A stretch of 64,000 bases of DNA from contig NZ_DRFS01000017.1 of NCBI RefSeq assembly GCF_011050415.1, positions 1-64,000 on the forward strand, in the 5' to 3' direction. This DNA is from Halomonas sp. (GTDB lineage: Bacteria > Pseudomonadota > Gammaproteobacteria > Pseudomonadales > Halomonadaceae). Below, piece after piece: positions 60,999 to 64,000 of this stretch. Every line of letters starts with the position of its first letter. Position 1 is the first letter of the stretch. Below the pieces are notes generated by a model that made no database searches, was not told the origin of the DNA, and saw only the letters and a program-made list of their open reading frames with translations. A program made the position numbers and the translations under genes.

Positions 60999-62126
60999 TT
61001 AATCATCCATTTTATTAATTGCTTCAAAGTAAGCAGCATACATCGTTGCTTTTAATGTTTGATCGTCCAAGCTTGATCTAATTTCATTATTAAATTTTTC
61101 AACTAGCTCTTCTATGCAGCCGTCTTCGCTAAAACCGTTACATTGAAGATAGTTTAACTTTACAAAATTTAGGATTTTCTGATGTTCAGCTTCATCCTTG
61201 CTTTTAAATAGATCAAAAGCCAAAATAAATTTCATTTCAAATGTTTCACGTTCGAATGGTTTAATCCCTAGCTTTTGACCAACTTCTCTTTTATGATCAC
61301 GCCAGAATTGAAAGGCTTTAGATTTTGTTGTAATTATCTTTATGGCATTATTTATATCTTTGCTTTGTATCTGTTTTGTTTTATCAGAAAGTCTAGCAAT
61401 GCTTTTTTGATTGTAAGTCAGTTCGATATCCTTAAAAAGCCTGAATATGGATTCTAATGCCGCCTTGGAATCACTAACTTTCCGATCAAAAATATCTTCA
61501 ATTTTGCTTCTTAATTGATTCTCTTGTTCTTTATTTGTTCTATTAAAGTCTATGTACAAGAACTTCAAATTCTCTAGCTGTTCAAACAATTTGTCGTTAT
61601 TATACGACTCATGTAATTCAAGCTTGGTAGTTATAGCGTTTTGTATAACTGGGTCTAACTCACCATAAATGACTTCAGAGTTCTCCTCGTTTACAGCATG
61701 AGCATAAGTTCTAGTTTGTTTTTTATTGTCAACGAAGCTATTTACTTTCTTTTCGAGTTGTATGTTTGTATTTGATGAGAAGTACAGGTCATGGCTATAG
61801 CTGCAACATTTTGGATATTCATCTATAATGAGCGATTTACCGACTTGGAGTATCTTGACTATTATCTCGGCAAGTTCGACACCGATTTTCCAACTACCAT
61901 TGGATTTCTTTTTTGATTGATAGGTTTCTACTTTGACTGCTTTCCCATGGTCATCAAGATAGCAAAACAGTATGTCCTCCAAATGCTCAAGAGATAGGAA
62001 GTACTTCGCTCCATCAAATTTGCTTTGGTAGTTATCAAGTATAATGAAAAGAGCCATGTTTCTCTGCAAAGCAAAGCCTTGTTGTGCTCTAACTCCTGCA
62101 TTTACGCTTTGATCAACCAACACCAT
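60999..62126 (-). CDS. Cap4/DUF4297-like nuclease (LmuA-like)
   Basis: A 375-residue protein whose first 90 residues carry the DUF4297/Cap4 nuclease pattern: GVRAQQGFALQRNMALFIIL, then SLEHLEDILF (Glu47, Asp51) and VETYQSKKKS (Gln70-Lys72), a PD-(D/E)xK-type active site. The remaining 280 residues are helical and unlike Cap4's SAVED sensor, as expected for Lamassu LmuA, in which the sensor is the associated SMC. First gene of a two-gene operon with the ATPase; no LmuC is seen. Strong AT bias suggests acquisition by transfer. Confidence 0.72.
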   Translation of the reverse strand: MVLVDQSVNAGVRAQQGFALQRNMALFIILDNYQSKFDGAKYFLSLEHLEDILFCYLDDHGKAVKVETYQSKKKSNGSWKIGVELAEIIVKILQVGKSLIIDEYPKCCSYSHDLYFSSNTNIQLEKKVNSFVDNKKQTRTYAHAVNEENSEVIYGELDPVIQNAITTKLELHESYNNDKLFEQLENLKFLYIDFNRTNKEQENQLRSKIEDIFDRKVSDSKAALESIFRLFKDIELTYNQKSIARLSDKTKQIQSKDINNAIKIITTKSKAFQFWRDHKREVGQKLGIKPFERETFEMKFILAFDLFKSKDEAEHQKILNFVKLNYLQCNGFSEDGCIEELVEKFNNEIRSSLDDQTLKATMYAAYFEAINKMDD

Positions 62127-63087
62127 TTCCTTGTTTTTTGCTTTAATTAATTACAATTAGTAGTTTATTCATAACACATATGATAAAAAATTTCAATAAT
62201 TTCTTCTAGTATATGATGCTTAGTGGATGAGTGCCATTACTTACCGGAGTTAAGCAGTTAACATGCCAAAATTCCCTGCGCTGGTTAAGGCAACAGGGGT
62301 GAAGGCTGCTGCTTTTGGATCCTCACCACGCTGCTGTGCCACCACCGCGTATTTAATTTAAAAGCCACACTCTCAGGCTGCCTTTAAGACGAGCACCGAG
62401 TCCGCAGGATACTGCAAAAAGCACCTAGCCCCACAGATCGAGAAAGCTAAGCGCCCAGTGTGACGGTTGTTTGTGATGCCTATGGAATCGGCTGAAGCCA
62501 ACGATTCTGTTAACCTCAGTCAGACTGACTTCAGAGGCTGAAAGTAGATGCACTTTTGCGTTAACAGTTTATTAGTGCGCATGCGTGTTTTTCTGGCAAC
62601 CAAAACCCTAACAATTTACCTATAATGCTATGAAATTTATAAAAAAAATATCGACTTTGCGATACCCTTGCCGAAAAGGCGCACGCACATTAACATTGTC
62701 ACTACCCTTTCAAAGTTGCGTATAAGCACAAAATACTTCCCTGTAAATCATTGTTTTAATTAAATTAACAAGATCATTTTTCAGAAATATGAACACTCAA
62801 CTTACAAACCCAAGTAGAAAATCGCGCATTGTGTGCTTGAGGCTGCCGTAAAAACGTGGCTAATTCTTAAGTCTATTTTGGCTAAAAATCAGATGTATAG
62901 AAAACTCACAATTCTTAAGATGACATTAGCGTAGTCGGCAGCCCCTGTCACCCAGCATTTGTAGGTTTAAAGCTTACGTGGAACATATAGTCTTAGGTCT
63001 GGACTGGGTAATGAGGTTGCAGAAGCTTAGATAGATGGATGAACTGTCCAAAGGCATCCCGTGCGTTACGAAGGGAGCCGATACACA
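62127..63087. other. Non-coding right part of the island
   Basis: No supported gene. It holds the promoter of the nuclease-ATPase operon at the left, a palindrome CCTC-AGTCA / TGACT-GAGG near 62514-62538, and GC-richer patches around 62250-62500 that may be decayed sequence. Confidence 0.5.
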
Positions 63088-63110
63088 AGTATGGGCTGAA
63101 GTATGGGCTG
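63088..63110. repeat. Right arm-type direct repeat
   Basis: AGTATGGGCT occurs twice, 13 bp apart start-to-start, matching the left pair at 30965-30987 in sequence and orientation. It lies 55 bp from the right att core. Confidence 0.65.
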
Positions 63111-63125
63111 CTTAAAATAAAGACA

Positions 63126-63152
63126 CAAAAAAGCCGCTGAAATCAGCGGCTT
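63126..63152 (-). terminator. Terminator of the tRNA-Ser gene
   Basis: On the minus strand, stem AAGCCGCTGA/TCAGCGGCTT is followed by a T-run. It lies just after the tRNA 3' end and was probably brought or rebuilt by the island. Confidence 0.82.
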
Positions 63153-63164
63153 AATCTATATTCT

Positions 63165-63252
63165 TGGCGGAGAGGGAGGGATTCGAACCCTCGAAGCCTT
63201 ACGACTTACACACTTTCCAGGCGTGCTCCTTCGACCACTCGGACACCTCTCC
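63165..63252 (-). tRNA. tRNA-Ser, anticodon GGA, island attachment site
   Basis: An 88-nt tRNA with acceptor GGAGAGG...CCTCTCC, D-arm, anticodon loop CTGGAAA (anticodon at 63216-63218), a long variable arm as in serine tRNAs, T-loop GGTTCGAATCC and encoded CCA. The last 14 bases are repeated with one mismatch at 30832. The gene is intact, so integration preserved function. Confidence 0.96.
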
Positions 63253-63359
63253 ACATTTTTGGCTCTGCTGAAAGGCTAAACCTTTCTCTACAGAACGGCG
63301 CATATACTATTGGCTAAGCCTCGAAATAGCAAGCCTTTTCAGGCTGGCGCGCCGCTTCG

Positions 63360-63869
63360 CTAGCGCTGTGGCAACACTGCATAGCTGCCATTGGCTTCAA
63401 GGCAAAGTGTTTCGCCACAATAGAGTTGGTGCGTCAGCGACATGCGCCCTTTGCCACGCTCTGCGAGCTTGCCGGCAAGCTGCGCGGGGCCATTTGGGTC
63501 ATCGGGCGTGCATATCAACCGATAGTCACCCGTGACCGGTGCGAGAAAACGCTGAGTAGCCTCTGCAACCACTACATCACGGGCTAGCCCGCACTGGCGT
63601 AACCAAAGCGTTACCCAGCACCAGCCTTGCAGCGTCGTTTGCGCCGTTAGCGCACCACCAAAGCCGGTGCCTTTGTCGTTAAGGTTGGGCTGCAATGATA
63701 GTTCCCAGATGAGAGCATCGCCTTGGCGCGTCACCTCACTAATCCCCAGCGCACTTACCATAGGGATCGCGTCACTCAGCCAACGATGAAAAGCAGTCAA
63801 GTCTTCAGGTTGGCCTTCTGGCAGGGGTAAACGTGGGTGCGGAATGCCAGGCGCTCGAGATATATTCAC
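63360..63869 (-). CDS. YiiD-like hot-dog thioesterase domain protein
   Basis: About 170 residues with the hot-dog thioesterase pattern of the YiiD C-terminal domain: NLNDKGTGFGGALTAQTTLQGWCWVTLWL and VVVAEATQRFLAPVTGDYRLIC. It may hydrolyse an acyl-CoA or acyl-ACP thioester. I prefer GTG 63869, placed 2 nt after the upstream stop with GGGA nearby; TTG 63881 is the alternative. It follows the nitroreductase gene in the same operon. Confidence 0.8.
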   Translation of the reverse strand: MNISRAPGIPHPRLPLPEGQPEDLTAFHRWLSDAIPMVSALGISEVTRQGDALIWELSLQPNLNDKGTGFGGALTAQTTLQGWCWVTLWLRQCGLARDVVVAEATQRFLAPVTGDYRLICTPDDPNGPAQLAGKLAERGKGRMSLTHQLYCGETLCLEANGSYAVLPQR

Positions 63870-63871
63870 CG

Positions 63872-64000
63872 TTAGTCCCAACGCTCCACAAAGTCTGCAA
63901 CGTTATGTTGCGCCACCGGCTTATGGCGTCCACCCAGCGTCCCCAAGTAGATGAACGCAACCACTTCATCGTCTTCATCCAGGCTTAACCCTTTACGTAC
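63872..64000 (-). CDS. Nitroreductase C-terminus (partial)
   Basis: The last 42 residues read DEVVAFIYLGTLGGRHKP then VAQHNVADFVERWD, the ending of YdjA-like flavin nitroreductases. The catalytic core lies outside the window, so cofactor and substrate cannot be assessed. It precedes the thioesterase gene with a 2-nt gap, indicating one operon. Confidence 0.75.
   Translation of the reverse strand, partial: VRKGLSLDEDDEVVAFIYLGTLGGRHKPVAQHNVADFVERWD

Larger units (their letters stand above)
30832..63178. mobile_element. Genomic island in tRNA-Ser(GGA)
   Basis: About 32.3 kb bounded by TGGCGGAGGGGGAG (30832-30845) and TGGCGGAGAGGGAG (63165-63178, the 3' end of an intact tRNA-Ser gene), 13 of 14 bases identical and in direct orientation. 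A P4-type integrase lies just inside the left end. Doubled GTATGGGCT motifs lie inside both ends. Content is accessory: AlpA, a Gp2-type replication protein, DUF932/ERF/YqaJ/RadC genes, a second umuDC, stress and LPS genes, and a defence-like operon. No conjugation genes are seen, so it is an integrative, perhaps mobilisable or satellite-like, island rather than an ICE. Confidence 0.82.

Overview
The window looks like a chromosome segment from a halophilic gammaproteobacterium of the Halomonas type (family Halomonadaceae). The evidence is a glucosylglycerate compatible-solute gene pair, a TAXI-type TRAP transporter, an NSS Na+-coupled transporter, a MipA/OmpV porin, GacA/Rsm-style small RNAs and the codon style. 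This is an inference from gene content; no rRNA is present to confirm it.

Positions 1-30,830 are core chromosome. In order they hold the end of a chemoreceptor gene, gpgS and a matching phosphatase (glucosylglycerate), a candidate C-rich small RNA, an orphan MotB/OmpA-like protein divergent from two lipoproteins (one FlgO-like), a GT32 glycosyltransferase, glyA, a periplasmic protein, and an SOS-type umuDC pair. They are followed by NSS and MFS transporters, a TAXI-TRAP/AtuA operon with a divergent LysR regulator, an M42 aminopeptidase, an SLC13 transporter, a MipA porin, a membrane hydrolase, a CLCA_X-type metalloprotease, a metallothionein and a Crp/Fnr regulator. Between 24.3 and 28.2 kb there are three intergenic loci whose RNA would carry four to eight GGA motifs in hairpin loops and end in a Rho-independent terminator. 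I read these as CsrA/RsmA-sequestering RNAs (CsrB/RsmXYZ class); two are on the minus strand flanking a tiny zinc-ribbon gene, one is on the plus strand.

Positions about 30,832-63,178 form a roughly 32 kb genomic island inserted at the 3' end of a tRNA-Ser(GGA) gene. A 14-bp near-identical copy of the tRNA end lies at each boundary, paired arm-type direct repeats lie just inside both ends, and a P4-type tyrosine integrase is at the left end. Cargo in order: decayed genes; a persulfide/thiosulfate detoxification operon; a decayed MFS gene; PepSY and cytochrome b561 genes; a VIT1 transporter; a PmrAB/QseBC-type two-component system followed by an LPS-modification cluster (GT9, DgkA, PAP2, EptA) with PmrA-like boxes in the shared control region; an AlpA regulator; a Gp2/YfjJ-type replication protein; a P-loop protein with a broken Walker A; a second umuDC with a near-perfect LexA box; a DUF932-ERF-YqaJ-RadC recombination module; four small unknown genes separated by attC-like sites (a possible integrase-less cassette cluster); and an AT-rich two-gene system pairing a Cap4/DUF4297-like nuclease with an SMC/Rad50-like ATPase, a probable Lamassu-like antiphage system. 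Large tracts at 32.2-33.3, 35.3-36.8, 47.7-49.0 and 62.1-63.1 kb are decayed or non-coding.

Right of the tRNA the core chromosome resumes with a YiiD-like thioesterase and the end of a nitroreductase gene.
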